Below, in pieces: positions 56,552 through 64,000 of a stretch of 64,000 nucleotides of DNA; the stretch's first letter is position 1; each line of letters starts with the position of its first letter. The stretch is from Aeromonas caviae (GTDB lineage Bacteria > Pseudomonadota > Gammaproteobacteria > Enterobacterales > Aeromonadaceae), in assembly GCF_000819785.1 (NCBI RefSeq), contig NZ_CDBK01000088.1:130064-194063 (forward strand), in the 5' to 3' direction. Under the pieces are notes generated by a model. The model did no database searches. It was not told the origin of the DNA and saw nothing but the letters and a program-made list of their open reading frames with translations. Made by a program: the position numbers and the translations under genes.

Positions 56552-57190
56552 ATGAAAGTAGCTCCCCTGAGCGTGGTTACGCTGGAATACACGGTCACCG
56601 ACGAACACGGTGAAGTCATCGACACCACTGTCGGTAAAGAGCCGCTGGTGTATCTGCACGGTACCCGTTACCTGGTCTCCGGCCTCGAAGCCGAGCTGGA
56701 AGGTCGCAGCGTGGGCGAGGCGTTCGACGTCACCCTGACGCCGAACCAGGCCTATGGCGAGTACGACGAGAATCTGGTGCAGGAAGTGCCCGGCGAGCTG
56801 TTCGACGGTATGGAAGTGTCTGAAGGGGATACTTTTGTGGCCGAGACCGACGACGGCCACCGCCCGGTGACCGTCATCGAGGTGTCCGAGGAGTTCATCA
56901 AGGTGGACGGCAATCATCCCCTGGCTGGCGTGACCCTGGGCTTCAAGGTCGAGATCAAGGACGTGCGTGCCGCGACCGCCGAAGAGCTGGCCCATGGCCA
57001 TGTGCACGGCGCTGGTGGCTGCGGTCACGATCATGGTCATGACCATGATCACGGCCATGATCACGATCATGACCACGGTGGCTGCTGTGGCGGCCATGGT
57101 CACAACCATGCACACGATCACGGCGACGATCACGGTCACGGTGGTTGCTGCGGTGGTGGCGGTTGTGGTGGCAAGGGCCATCAGCACTGA
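56552..57190 (+). CDS. slyD: FKBP-type peptidyl-prolyl isomerase / metallochaperone SlyD
   Basis: 212 residues. FKBP domain (VTLEYTVTDEHGEVIDTT, GLEAELEGRSVGEAFDVTL) with the inserted chaperone flap (about 70-130). The C-terminal 60 residues alternate His and Asp with three Cys-Cys clusters, the nickel-binding tail that supplies hydrogenase maturation and gives SlyD its chaperone and metal-storage role. Followed by slyX with a shared terminator. Confidence 0.97.
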   Translation: MKVAPLSVVTLEYTVTDEHGEVIDTTVGKEPLVYLHGTRYLVSGLEAELEGRSVGEAFDVTLTPNQAYGEYDENLVQEVPGELFDGMEVSEGDTFVAETDDGHRPVTVIEVSEEFIKVDGNHPLAGVTLGFKVEIKDVRAATAEELAHGHVHGAGGCGHDHGHDHDHGHDHDHDHGGCCGGHGHNHAHDHGDDHGHGGCCGGGGCGGKGHQH

Positions 57191-57209
57191 TCACGGCCTG
57201 GCCGATGAT

Positions 57210-57240
57210 AAAAAAACCCGCGCATGGCGCGGGTTTTTTT
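57210..57240. terminator. bidirectional terminator between slyD and slyX
   Basis: Six A, CCCGCGC, ATG, GCGCGGG and seven T work in both directions. Confidence 0.9.
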
Positions 57241-57254
57241 ATGGCTGGCACTCA

Positions 57255-57470
57255 TCAGTAGTGCGGTGGCGGCGTCTCTTCGGCCATGCTGGCGATCTGG
57301 CTCGGCTGTACGCTCTGCAATTTATCCACCAGTAGATGGATCTGGTGTTTGAGCCGGTCCAGCTCGCGACCCTGGGTGGTGACCTCGTCGTTGAGCTGCT
57401 CCACCGTGTATTCGGCAAAAGCGAGGCGGCTTTCCAGGGTTTCGAGGCGTTCGTTTAGTTGCTGACTCAT
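57255..57470 (-). CDS. slyX: SlyX protein
   Basis: 71 residues, a single coiled coil (LNERLETLESRLAFAEYTVEQLNDEVTTQ) with a proline-rich end TPPPHY, as in SlyX of enteric bacteria. Function unknown. It follows the WD40 lipoprotein gene by 14 bases and is probably co-transcribed. Confidence 0.95.
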   Translation of the reverse strand: MSQQLNERLETLESRLAFAEYTVEQLNDEVTTQGRELDRLKHQIHLLVDKLQSVQPSQIASMAEETPPPHY

Positions 57471-57484
57471 GGGCCTTTTGGTCC

Positions 57485-58453
57485 TTACTTGATAGTCCAG
57501 ATTTCAGCCAGGCCACTGGAGCTGGCACTGACGAGGTGGTCATTGTCGCGCAAAGCCACGCCATAGACCACAGCGCTCGGCGGTTTCACCTTGGGATGGG
57601 GCGAGACGCGCCAGCTCTGCAACGGCTGGCCGTCACTCACCTGCCACAGAGTGAGCTGGCGGGAGGGGGCGCCGGTGATGAGCCAGTTGCCGCCGTTGGC
57701 AAAGCGGGCGCTGGTGTAGACCTCGAAGCGGTGATCGTATTGCAACCGGCTGTGCTCCTTGCCGGTTTTGAGATCCCAGATGCTGGCCTGGCGACTGTCT
57801 GCGGTGAAGGCGAAGCGTCCGGACGGATCCAGTCTCGCCATCACGACTCGCCCGGCGTGGTTGAAGCGCCACACCACCTGGCCCGTGCGGGTATCCCACA
57901 GATAGGCGCTGTAATCGTTGCCGCCGGTGAGGGCATAGCGACCATTGGGGGAGAGATCCACCGTGTTGACCTGTTCGGTGTGGCCGAGGAATTGCAGCCG
58001 GCGTCCGGTCTGGGTGTCGACCACTTCCGCCTTGCCGTCTTCACGGCCGATGAGCACCTGGCGGCCATCCGCCGAGATCGCCGCATCGCGCAGGCGGGAT
58101 TCTGGCAGGGAGTAGTAGCCCTGGGAGCGGCCATCCTGCAAGCGCCAGATGGCGAAGGTGTGCTGAGTGGCGGTGATGGCATGGCTGTCATCGGGGGAGA
58201 AGCGGGTCAGGGTGACGAACTCCTCCTGGTCGTCGCTCTGGCGCCAGCGCCAGCGCTCCTTGCCCTGTTCCAGATCCCACACCACAGTGCCCTGACTCAG
58301 GCTGGAGACGAGCGCGAGCTTGCCGGAACTGGCGAGATCCGCGCTCAGCAGCCCCTGGTTGGCGAGGTGGATCTGCTGGCTGGGAAGTGAGCGTTGTTCG
58401 CACCCCGTCAGCATCAGGCAAATACCGATGAGATAAATGGCACTTTTGATCAT
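57485..58453 (-). CDS. WD40-repeat lipoprotein
   Basis: 322 residues with lipobox LTGC-E. Six or so WD40-type blades are visible, each ending in W-D/W-R (GTVVWDLEQG, FAIWRLQDG, AYLWDTRTG, ASIWDLKTG, LTLWQVSDG, AEIWTIK). A membrane-anchored beta-propeller facing the periplasm should act as a protein-binding platform. Placed between slyX and fkpA, where enteric bacteria have no such gene. Confidence 0.87.
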   Translation of the reverse strand: MIKSAIYLIGICLMLTGCEQRSLPSQQIHLANQGLLSADLASSGKLALVSSLSQGTVVWDLEQGKERWRWRQSDDQEEFVTLTRFSPDDSHAITATQHTFAIWRLQDGRSQGYYSLPESRLRDAAISADGRQVLIGREDGKAEVVDTQTGRRLQFLGHTEQVNTVDLSPNGRYALTGGNDYSAYLWDTRTGQVVWRFNHAGRVVMARLDPSGRFAFTADSRQASIWDLKTGKEHSRLQYDHRFEVYTSARFANGGNWLITGAPSRQLTLWQVSDGQPLQSWRVSPHPKVKPPSAVVYGVALRDNDHLVSASSSGLAEIWTIK

Positions 58454-58572
58454 TTTTCCTGTCTCATGCTTTCGTTACCTGCGATCACGGCGTTAGTATA
58501 AGGCGCTTATCACGATAAACCTCTCATTTCACGAAGGAACCGAGAGCGGTATTTAGAGTTTTGGAGAAACTG

Positions 58573-59382
58573 ATGAACAATTTTCTGAAGGTGTCCCTGT
58601 TGGCTGCGGCGGTTGCCGTCGGTCTGACTGCTTGCCAAAAAGATGAGAAACCTGCTGCGACCAACACCGCAGAGGTCAAGGCAGAAGCCAGCAAGCCGGC
58701 AGAGGCCCCCAAGGCTGAGGCCAAGAGCTTTGAAGAGCAATCCGGCTATGCGATCGGCCTCTCCATGGGTCGTTATATCGCCAATACCCTGGAGCGCCAG
58801 CAGGAGCTCGGCATCAAGCTGGACAACACCGTGATCCTGAAGGGTGTCACCGACGGTCTGGGCAAAGAAGCCAAGATGACCGACGAGGAGATCCAGAAGG
58901 TTCTGCAGGAATACGACGCCAAGATCAACGAGCTGACCAAGGCGAAGGCCGACAAGGATGCCGTGGAAAACCTGAAGAAGGGTGAAGAGTTCCTGGCTGC
59001 CAACGCCAAGAAAGAGGGCGTGAAGAGCACCGAGTCCGGCCTGCAATATCAGGTCGAGAAGATGGGTGACGGCGCCAAGCCGAAGGCCACCGACATCGTC
59101 AAGGTACACTACACCGGTACCTTGACTGATGGCACCAAGTTTGACAGCTCCGTCGATCGCGGCGAGCCGGCTACCTTCCCGCTCAACCAGGTGATCCCGG
59201 GCTGGACCGAAGGGGTGCAACTGATGCCGGTCGGCTCCAAGTTCAAGTTCTTCCTGCCGTCCAAGCTGGCCTATGGCGAGCACGGTGCAGGTTCCATCCC
59301 GGCCAACGCCGTGCTGGTATTTGACGTAGAGCTGCTGGCCATCGAAAAACCGGCTGCCGATGGCGACAACGCCAAGAAATAA
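58573..59382 (+). CDS. fkpA: FKBP-type peptidyl-prolyl isomerase FkpA
   Basis: 269 residues. The N-terminal half is the helical dimerisation domain (SGYAIGLSMGRYIANTLERQQEL...DAVENLKKGEEFLAANAKKEGVKS), followed by an FKBP domain with VKVHYTGTLTDGTKFDSSVDRGEPATF and GSKLAYGEHGAGSIPANAVLVFDVELL. The signal peptide ends VGLTAC-Q, a lipobox, so this copy is probably a lipoprotein rather than free in the periplasm as in E. coli. GGAGAAA sets the ATG at 58573. Assists folding of envelope proteins. Confidence 0.95.
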   Translation: MNNFLKVSLLAAAVAVGLTACQKDEKPAATNTAEVKAEASKPAEAPKAEAKSFEEQSGYAIGLSMGRYIANTLERQQELGIKLDNTVILKGVTDGLGKEAKMTDEEIQKVLQEYDAKINELTKAKADKDAVENLKKGEEFLAANAKKEGVKSTESGLQYQVEKMGDGAKPKATDIVKVHYTGTLTDGTKFDSSVDRGEPATFPLNQVIPGWTEGVQLMPVGSKFKFFLPSKLAYGEHGAGSIPANAVLVFDVELLAIEKPAADGDNAKK

Positions 59383-59396
59383 GCTCAACGCACCAT

Positions 59397-59425
59397 AAAA
59401 ACGGCTCCCCAGGGAGCCGTTTTTG
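59397..59425 (+). terminator. Rho-independent terminator after fkpA
   Basis: AAAAACGGCTCCC, CA, GGGAGCCGTTTTT. Confidence 0.9.
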
Positions 59426-59521
59426 CTTGTGTATTGTCGCAATCCCCCGGATAAAGCGATGAGGCCGTCTTGAGTGTGTGGCGGCTAGCCCCCAGAATAG
59501 ACAACAAAATCAAGCGCAAGG

Positions 59522-60850
59522 ATGGATCTCGTGGCTGAAAGCAAACCCCGTGTCCTGTTGGTGGAAGATACCCGCAGTCTGGCGGTCGTCTATGAGCAGT
59601 ATCTGGCCCAGGATGGCTACGAGGTGCAGCTGGCAGATTGTGGCCAGCAGGCTTTGGCACAATTGCTGGCAAGCCCGCCCTCCGTGGTGGTGATCACCGC
59701 TCACGGCTCGGTGGATGTGGCGGTGGAGGCGATGCGGTTCGGGGCCTTCGATTTTCTCACCAAGCCGTTCGATGGCAAGCGCCTGTGCGCCACGGCGCGC
59801 AATGCCCTGAAGCACCAGCAGCTCAGCTCGCTGGTGGCCCAGTATCGGGAAAACTTCGAGCGCAGCTCCTTTGCCGGTTTCATCGGCGCCTCCATGGCGA
59901 TGCAGGCGGTCTATCGCATCATCGAGAGCGCGGCGCCGAGCAAGGCCACCGTCTTCATCACTGGCGAGAGCGGCACCGGCAAGGAGGTGTGCGCCGAGGC
60001 CATCCACCAGTGCAGCCCGCGTCGGGATCAGCCCTTCATCGCCCTCAACTGCGCCGCCATTCCCCATGACCTGATGGAGAGCGAGATCTTCGGCCACGTG
60101 AAGGGGTCGTTTACCGGTGCCCAGGGGGATCGCAAGGGGGCGGCCAGTCTGGCGGACGGCGGCACCCTCTTCCTCGACGAGATCTGCGAGATGGATCTCG
60201 ACCTGCAGAGCAAGCTGCTGCGTTTCATCCAGACCGGCACCTTGCAGCGGGTCGGCAGCGGCAAGCTGGAGACGGTGGATGTGCGCTTTGTTTGCGCCAC
60301 CAACCGGGATCCCCTGGTGGAGGTCAAGGCCGGACGGTTTCGTGAAGACCTTTACTACCGCCTGCATGTGATCCCGCTGGCGCTGCCCCCCCTGAGGGAG
60401 CGGGGAGAGGACATCCTGCTGCTGGCCCGGGAGTTGCTGCTGCGTTATGCCGGTGAGGAGAACAAGCGGTTCAGGGATTTTGATGCGGACGCAGTGCAGG
60501 TGCTGCTCGACTATCCCTGGCCCGGCAACGTGCGCGAGCTGCAAAACGTGGTGCGCAACATAGTGGTGCTCAACGATGGCGAGCTGGTGAGCCCGGATAT
60601 CCTGCCACCTCCCCTCAACGGGGGGCGTACCCTGGCCCCGGAGCCTGCGGTCGGGATCGCGGATCCCCAGTCAGAATCCGTCGTCGTTCGCAGGCAGGTC
60701 CGTCCGCTCTGGCAGGTGGAGAAGGAGGCCATCGAGCAGGCCATCGCCAGTTGTGACGGCAACATCCCCAAGGCGGCGGCCCTGCTGGAAATAAGCCCTT
60801 CCACGATTTATCGCAAGAAGCAGAGCTGGGAAGAGGCGAGTCCGGCCTGA
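59522..60850 (+). CDS. luxO: LuxO quorum-sensing sigma-54 activator with incomplete receiver domain
   Basis: 442 residues. The AAA+ part is intact: GESGTGKE Walker A, GSFTGA loop, LFLDEICEMD, then a Fis-type HTH ending IPKAAALLEISPSTIYRKKQ. It matches LuxO, including GASMAMQAVYRIIESAAPSKA. The receiver domain is not intact. E15-D16, Thr59 (ITAHG) and Lys81 (KPF) are present, but the strand with the phospho-accepting Asp, which should come about 28 residues before Thr59, is missing: LLASPPS runs directly into VVVITAHG. The frame stays open, so a protein should be made that cannot be phosphorylated in the normal way. No luxU follows. Confidence 0.93.
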   Translation: MDLVAESKPRVLLVEDTRSLAVVYEQYLAQDGYEVQLADCGQQALAQLLASPPSVVVITAHGSVDVAVEAMRFGAFDFLTKPFDGKRLCATARNALKHQQLSSLVAQYRENFERSSFAGFIGASMAMQAVYRIIESAAPSKATVFITGESGTGKEVCAEAIHQCSPRRDQPFIALNCAAIPHDLMESEIFGHVKGSFTGAQGDRKGAASLADGGTLFLDEICEMDLDLQSKLLRFIQTGTLQRVGSGKLETVDVRFVCATNRDPLVEVKAGRFREDLYYRLHVIPLALPPLRERGEDILLLARELLLRYAGEENKRFRDFDADAVQVLLDYPWPGNVRELQNVVRNIVVLNDGELVSPDILPPPLNGGRTLAPEPAVGIADPQSESVVVRRQVRPLWQVEKEAIEQAIASCDGNIPKAAALLEISPSTIYRKKQSWEEASPA

Positions 60851-60884
60851 GCCGTCACCTCTGCTCCCGGGCAGACATGCTGAT

Positions 60885-60914
60885 GTGCGGGGCGGCCAAT
60901 TGGTCGCCCCGCAC
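60885..60914. repeat. 30-base near-perfect palindrome between convergent genes
   Basis: GTGCGGGGCGGCCAA and TTGGTCGCCCCGCAC are complementary at 14 of 15 positions with no loop. It lies between luxO and the convergent TPR gene and may act as a shared terminator, although no T-run follows. Confidence 0.7.
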
Positions 60915-60919
60915 GCTTA

Positions 60920-61786
60920 TCAGAGTTTGGCGAGCAGCTTGAGCCTGGCCAGTCGTTCTGCCTCGTTGGCGGTGAACCAGCCATCCTGTGACAGCAGAAA
61001 CCAGGCGCGGGCAAAGTACTCGGTCGCCGCGGGATCATTGAGCACGAGTGCATTCTCCCCCAGCTCCTCGAACACATAGCCATCCTCGGGGGTGCTGACG
61101 GCGGCCATGTCGTCGCGCAACTGCGCCAGTTCGGCCATGGCCTGTTCATGGCGATCCTGGGCCCGGCTCAGGCGCGCCAGACTCCAGCGGGCGATAAAGG
61201 CTTTACCCTGGTTGTTGTGCTGCTCGTGCCAGGCCAGGCACTTTTGCTGACAGGCGATGGCCTCGTCGAGGCGACCCAGCTCGAACAGGGTCCAGCCCTG
61301 ATTGTTATAGAGGGTGGCGAGCCAGCCCCGTGCCCGCTTGTCGTGACTGCGCTCGGCCAGGGTCATCGCCAGCTGGTGCCAGTGGCTCTGCTCCTCCAGG
61401 GGGGCGGCGATGGCCACCATGTGGGCCGCATCGATGGCCAGATAGTGCTCTTCGTGCTGTTCTCCCAGTTGCCAGGCCTGTTCAAACAGGGCTTTGGCGC
61501 TGGCCTTGTCACCGGCGGAGTTGAAGGTGCGGCCACGCTCCAGCAAGGCGCGCAGGCGGGCCCGTGGAGTCGCCTCGGTGAGGCGGGGTTCTATCTCGTC
61601 GAGCAGCTGGTGCGCCTGTGCAAACTTGCGTTGCAGTGAATGGGTGCGGGCTATCTGGGTGAGGAGCTCCAGCTCCCATTGCAGGTTGGTGGCACGCGCC
61701 TCGGGCAGCAGTGCTTGAAAACGCTGGGCGCTGGCAACGGGATCCTGATAATCCCACAGCGCCATGAAATCGGGCGGATTGTTCAT
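60920..61786 (-). CDS. tetratricopeptide-repeat protein
   Basis: 288 residues of helical repeats (for example FAQAHQLLDEIEPRL, DKASAKALFEQAWQLGEQHEEHYLAI, NNQGWTLFELGRLDEAIACQQKCLAWHEQ), about five or six TPR units covering the whole chain. No signal peptide, so cytoplasmic. TPR proteins bind partner proteins; no partner can be named. Transcribed towards luxO. Confidence 0.8.
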   Translation of the reverse strand: MNNPPDFMALWDYQDPVASAQRFQALLPEARATNLQWELELLTQIARTHSLQRKFAQAHQLLDEIEPRLTEATPRARLRALLERGRTFNSAGDKASAKALFEQAWQLGEQHEEHYLAIDAAHMVAIAAPLEEQSHWHQLAMTLAERSHDKRARGWLATLYNNQGWTLFELGRLDEAIACQQKCLAWHEQHNNQGKAFIARWSLARLSRAQDRHEQAMAELAQLRDDMAAVSTPEDGYVFEELGENALVLNDPAATEYFARAWFLLSQDGWFTANEAERLARLKLLAKL

Positions 61787-61884
61787 CTGGCCTCCATGCC
61801 GGTTATCCGCCCACCAAGATGCCTGAAGGCCATTCTTTGTACAAGAAGGGGGGCTGGCGCCATCGTGACGCCAGCGCTTGCCGA

Positions 61885-62220
61885 TCAGTAGACCATGGCA
61901 AGGCTCATCAGCATCAGACCCAGGGCAGCAAAGGCTCCCTCCTTGATAGCCAGGCGCGGTACCAGCGCCTTGGGCAGGGCAGGGAGCAGGCTCAGGGCAA
62001 AGCCGAACCCCGGCATCAGCCAGTGGAAAGCAGGGCTTCGCAGGGCGGGATCCGCAGCGCTATTGATGACGATGAGCAGGATAAAGAGGGTGAAGGCGGG
62101 CAGGATAAACCAGCGGGCATGGCCGGCGGCAACCGCCCGCAGTGGCGAGATGCGATAGAGCACCAGGGTCACGAGGAAGAGGGCGAGGGGAGCCAGCAGA
62201 TAGAGCGGGGCCGGGTTCAT
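61885..62220 (-). CDS. small inner membrane protein, unknown function
   Basis: 111 residues with three or four hydrophobic segments (LYLLAPLALFLVTLVLY, FILPAFTLFILLIVI, FHWLMPGFGFALSLLPAL, AFAALGLMLMSLAMVY). The ATG at 62220 follows AGGAGAC; the longer reading has no membrane character and no ribosome-binding site. No family recognised with confidence. Confidence 0.7.
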   Translation of the reverse strand: MNPAPLYLLAPLALFLVTLVLYRISPLRAVAAGHARWFILPAFTLFILLIVINSAADPALRSPAFHWLMPGFGFALSLLPALPKALVPRLAIKEGAFAALGLMLMSLAMVY

Positions 62221-62335
62221 GATGAGTGTCTCCTGACAAGGGGGGCAGAGTGTAGGCAGTCCGGGTGGGGAATGACCAGTCCCCCGCGCCCGGGCTGTGA
62301 AGCGGATCGCAGGGCAAAGGTTTGCCTGGGCAGGA

Positions 62336-62674
62336 TCAGCGGAACCAGAACCAGAGCACGGCAAATACCAGCCAGCTCAGCATCAGCAGGATCCAGGGCA
62401 GCGGGTGCTGGCGGGTGAGCTCGATGACCTCGGCTTCGCTCTCCTCTTCCGGCGTCTCTTGGGAAGAGTGCCTGGCTTTGGCTTGCAGTTTCTTCTGGCG
62501 GTTGGCTTCGCGGGCCTTCGCTTTCATCTGTTTCTTGTATTCGTCTATGCCCTTCTGGATCCCCTGGGCGATGAGCTGGGTCTGCTCCTTGGTCTGCCCC
62601 GGCTTCTGGTTGGCACGGGCGATTTTCATCGCCTCCTGCTGGGTTTCGGGGGAAATTTTGTCGTACTTGGCCAT
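62336..62674 (-). CDS. DUF2956-like single-pass membrane protein
   Basis: 112 residues. Charged helical N-terminus (KISPETQQEAMKIARANQKPGQTKEQTQLIAQGIQKGIDEYKKQ) typical of DUF2956 proteins of Vibrio and Aeromonas, then an acidic linker and one C-terminal membrane helix (PLPWILLMLSWLVFAVLWFWFR). The ATG at 62674 is eight bases after AAGGAG. Function unknown; topology is that of a tail-anchored protein. Confidence 0.8.
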   Translation of the reverse strand: MAKYDKISPETQQEAMKIARANQKPGQTKEQTQLIAQGIQKGIDEYKKQMKAKAREANRQKKLQAKARHSSQETPEEESEAEVIELTRQHPLPWILLMLSWLVFAVLWFWFR

Positions 62675-62916
62675 TCCAGGCACTCCTTGGCATTGATTGG
62701 CGGGCAGTATGCCATAACCGTTACCGGCGGGCTGCCATCATGGGGGAAATTGCTCTGCGAGTGGGGCGCCTCTGTTCCAAATAGGGGAAACAGGTTGCGT
62801 GGATGATCACATTTGGCGGAATTTGTGAGTCGCCGATGAAAAACCGTCACATGTTGTTTGTTATATTACCGCCCGATCCTGGATAGGGTCGTCCAATAAC
62901 AAAATAACAAGGTGAT

Positions 62917-64000
62917 ATGGAAATGAATTATAAATTTGTCAAAGGAAGTATCGCACTGGCAGTGCTTGCCGCATTGAGCGGCTGCAATACCTCAAGCAAC
63001 GACAGCGTCGCCCCCTGCACCGAAAATGTCTGCAAGCTGACCATTTTGCATACCAATGATACCCACGGTCGTTTCTGGCACAACGACAAGGGCGAATATG
63101 GCATGGCGGCCCAGAAGACCCTGGTCGAGCGGCTGCGTGCCGAGGCGAAAGCGGCGGGCAGCGAAGTGCTGGTGCTCTCCGGCGGTGACGTCAACACCGG
63201 AGTGCCAGAGTCGGATCTGCAGGATGCAGAGCCGGACTTCATGGCCATGAACAGCATCCGTTACGATGCCATGGCGGTGGGTAACCACGAGTTCGACAAC
63301 CCCCTGACCATCCTCGAGAAACAGCGCCAGTGGGCCCAGTTCCCGATGATCTCCGCCAACATCTATGACAAGACGAGCGGCAAGCGCTACTTCGATCCCT
63401 ACAAGGTGTTCAAGCTGGAGAGCGGCCTCAAGGTCGCCGTGCTGGGTCTGACCACAGAGGACACCGCCCAGCTGGTGGATCCCAACAACGTCCAGACCCT
63501 GGAGTTCCGCGATCCGACCACGGAAGCCGCCAATCTCGGCAAGCAGATCCGCGACAACAAAGAGGCGAACCTGGTTCTTGCCATCACCCACATGGGCCAT
63601 TACGAGAATGGTCAGCACGGCAGCAACGCACCGGGTGACGTGGAAATGGCCCGTGCGCTGCCGGCAGGCACCCTGGACGCCATCATCGGTGGTCACTCCC
63701 AGAACCCGGTCTGCATGGAGCCGGGTACCCCGGACAAGTACGCCGACTTCAAGCCGGGCGACGACTGCCAGCCGGATCAGCAGAACGGCACCTGGATCAT
63801 GCAGGCTCACGAGTGGGGCAAGTATGTGGGTCGTGCCCAGTTTGACTATCAGAATGGCAAGCTGACCCTGACCCAGTACGATCTGATCCCGGTCAACCTG
63901 AAGAACGCGGACGGTGATTTCATTCAGGAAGAGATCGTCAAGGATCCCGAGCTCTACAACACCCTGCTCACCTATCAGGAGAAGGGACAGCAGGAGCTGG
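62917..64000 (+). CDS. ushA: lipoprotein 5'-nucleotidase/UDP-sugar hydrolase (UshA/NutA type), 5' part
   Basis: Reads open to the window end, so the C-terminal nucleotide-binding half is not seen. Signal peptide with lipobox ALSGC-N, as in Vibrio NutA. The metallophosphatase motifs are ILHTNDTHGRFW, VLSGGDVNTG, AVGNHEFDN, ITHMGHYENG and IGGHSQNPVC. It should hydrolyse extracellular nucleotides and UDP-sugars at the outer membrane. Two ATGs compete (62917 and 62923); AAGGTGAT lies immediately upstream of the first, and the second may be the true start. Upstream DNA holds no other gene. Confidence 0.92.
   Translation, partial: MEMNYKFVKGSIALAVLAALSGCNTSSNDSVAPCTENVCKLTILHTNDTHGRFWHNDKGEYGMAAQKTLVERLRAEAKAAGSEVLVLSGGDVNTGVPESDLQDAEPDFMAMNSIRYDAMAVGNHEFDNPLTILEKQRQWAQFPMISANIYDKTSGKRYFDPYKVFKLESGLKVAVLGLTTEDTAQLVDPNNVQTLEFRDPTTEAANLGKQIRDNKEANLVLAITHMGHYENGQHGSNAPGDVEMARALPAGTLDAIIGGHSQNPVCMEPGTPDKYADFKPGDDCQPDQQNGTWIMQAHEWGKYVGRAQFDYQNGKLTLTQYDLIPVNLKNADGDFIQEEIVKDPELYNTLLTYQEKGQQEL

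Noticed and set aside
57000-57180. Repetitive CATGA/CACGG tract suggesting a tandem repeat or CRISPR-like array
   Set aside because: It encodes the His-rich metal-binding tail of SlyD; no regular unit length or spacers.
62800-62900. Possible CRP site upstream of the 5'-nucleotidase gene
   Set aside because: TGTGA and TCACA half-sites occur (near 62811 and 62826) but not with the 6-base spacing needed.

Overview
The window is chromosomal DNA from a G+C-rich gammaproteobacterium, almost certainly an Aeromonas. The evidence is gene content and order: an 865-residue GH18 chitinase, the yheT/yheU/prkB/yhfA/crp and yheV/slyD/slyX/fkpA blocks shared with enteric bacteria, a Vibrio-type LuxO, a CbrA-like symporter-kinase, and hmuTUV/hutXZ heme genes. 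The assignment comes from recognising families, not from a database search.

Positions 1 to about 23,700 are the packaging, head and tail half of an HK97-type (long non-contractile tail) prophage, read left to right: HNH endonuclease, small and large terminase, portal, S49 protease, capsid, connectors, tail tube, tape measure and tail-tip genes. Integrase, repressor, replication and lysis genes are not in view and should lie left of position 1. Two accessory segments interrupt it. The first is an AT-rich membrane-protein gene with its own hairpins and terminator (9330-10238), sitting where tail-assembly chaperone genes usually are. The second is a right-end cargo stretch (22131-23334) with a type IV pilin-like gene, a degraded copy of the last tail gene and a small secreted protein. 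It is followed by spaced TGGGGCCA repeats that look like integrase arm sites.

From 23,872 the sequence is host chromosome. 23.9-31.1 kb holds a lytic transglycosylase, a three-gene polyprenyl-phosphate-sugar/ArnT-like operon, a convergent ugd/UDP-sugar epimerase pair (together a plausible lipid A or LPS uronic acid modification set) and a YitT membrane protein with an upstream CRP site. 31.2-39.4 kb is a Fur-controlled heme island: hmuTUV facing hutXZ, and a ChaN lipoprotein facing a TonB-dependent heme receptor. 39.7-47.4 kb has an MFS transporter, a hybrid sensor kinase fused to a sodium/solute-symporter domain, and a chitinase behind a c-di-GMP (GEMM-I) riboswitch.

47.5-64 kb is housekeeping and regulatory: rlmA, crp, an OsmC-like gene, prkB, yheU, a GGDEF diguanylate cyclase, yheT, cheV, a cupin/AraC-like gene, yheV, slyD, slyX, a WD40 lipoprotein, fkpA, luxO, TPR and small membrane proteins, and the start of a lipoprotein 5'-nucleotidase. 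The most striking single observation is that luxO reads in frame but lacks the part of its receiver domain that carries the phospho-accepting aspartate, so quorum-sensing phosphorelay control of this LuxO should be lost.
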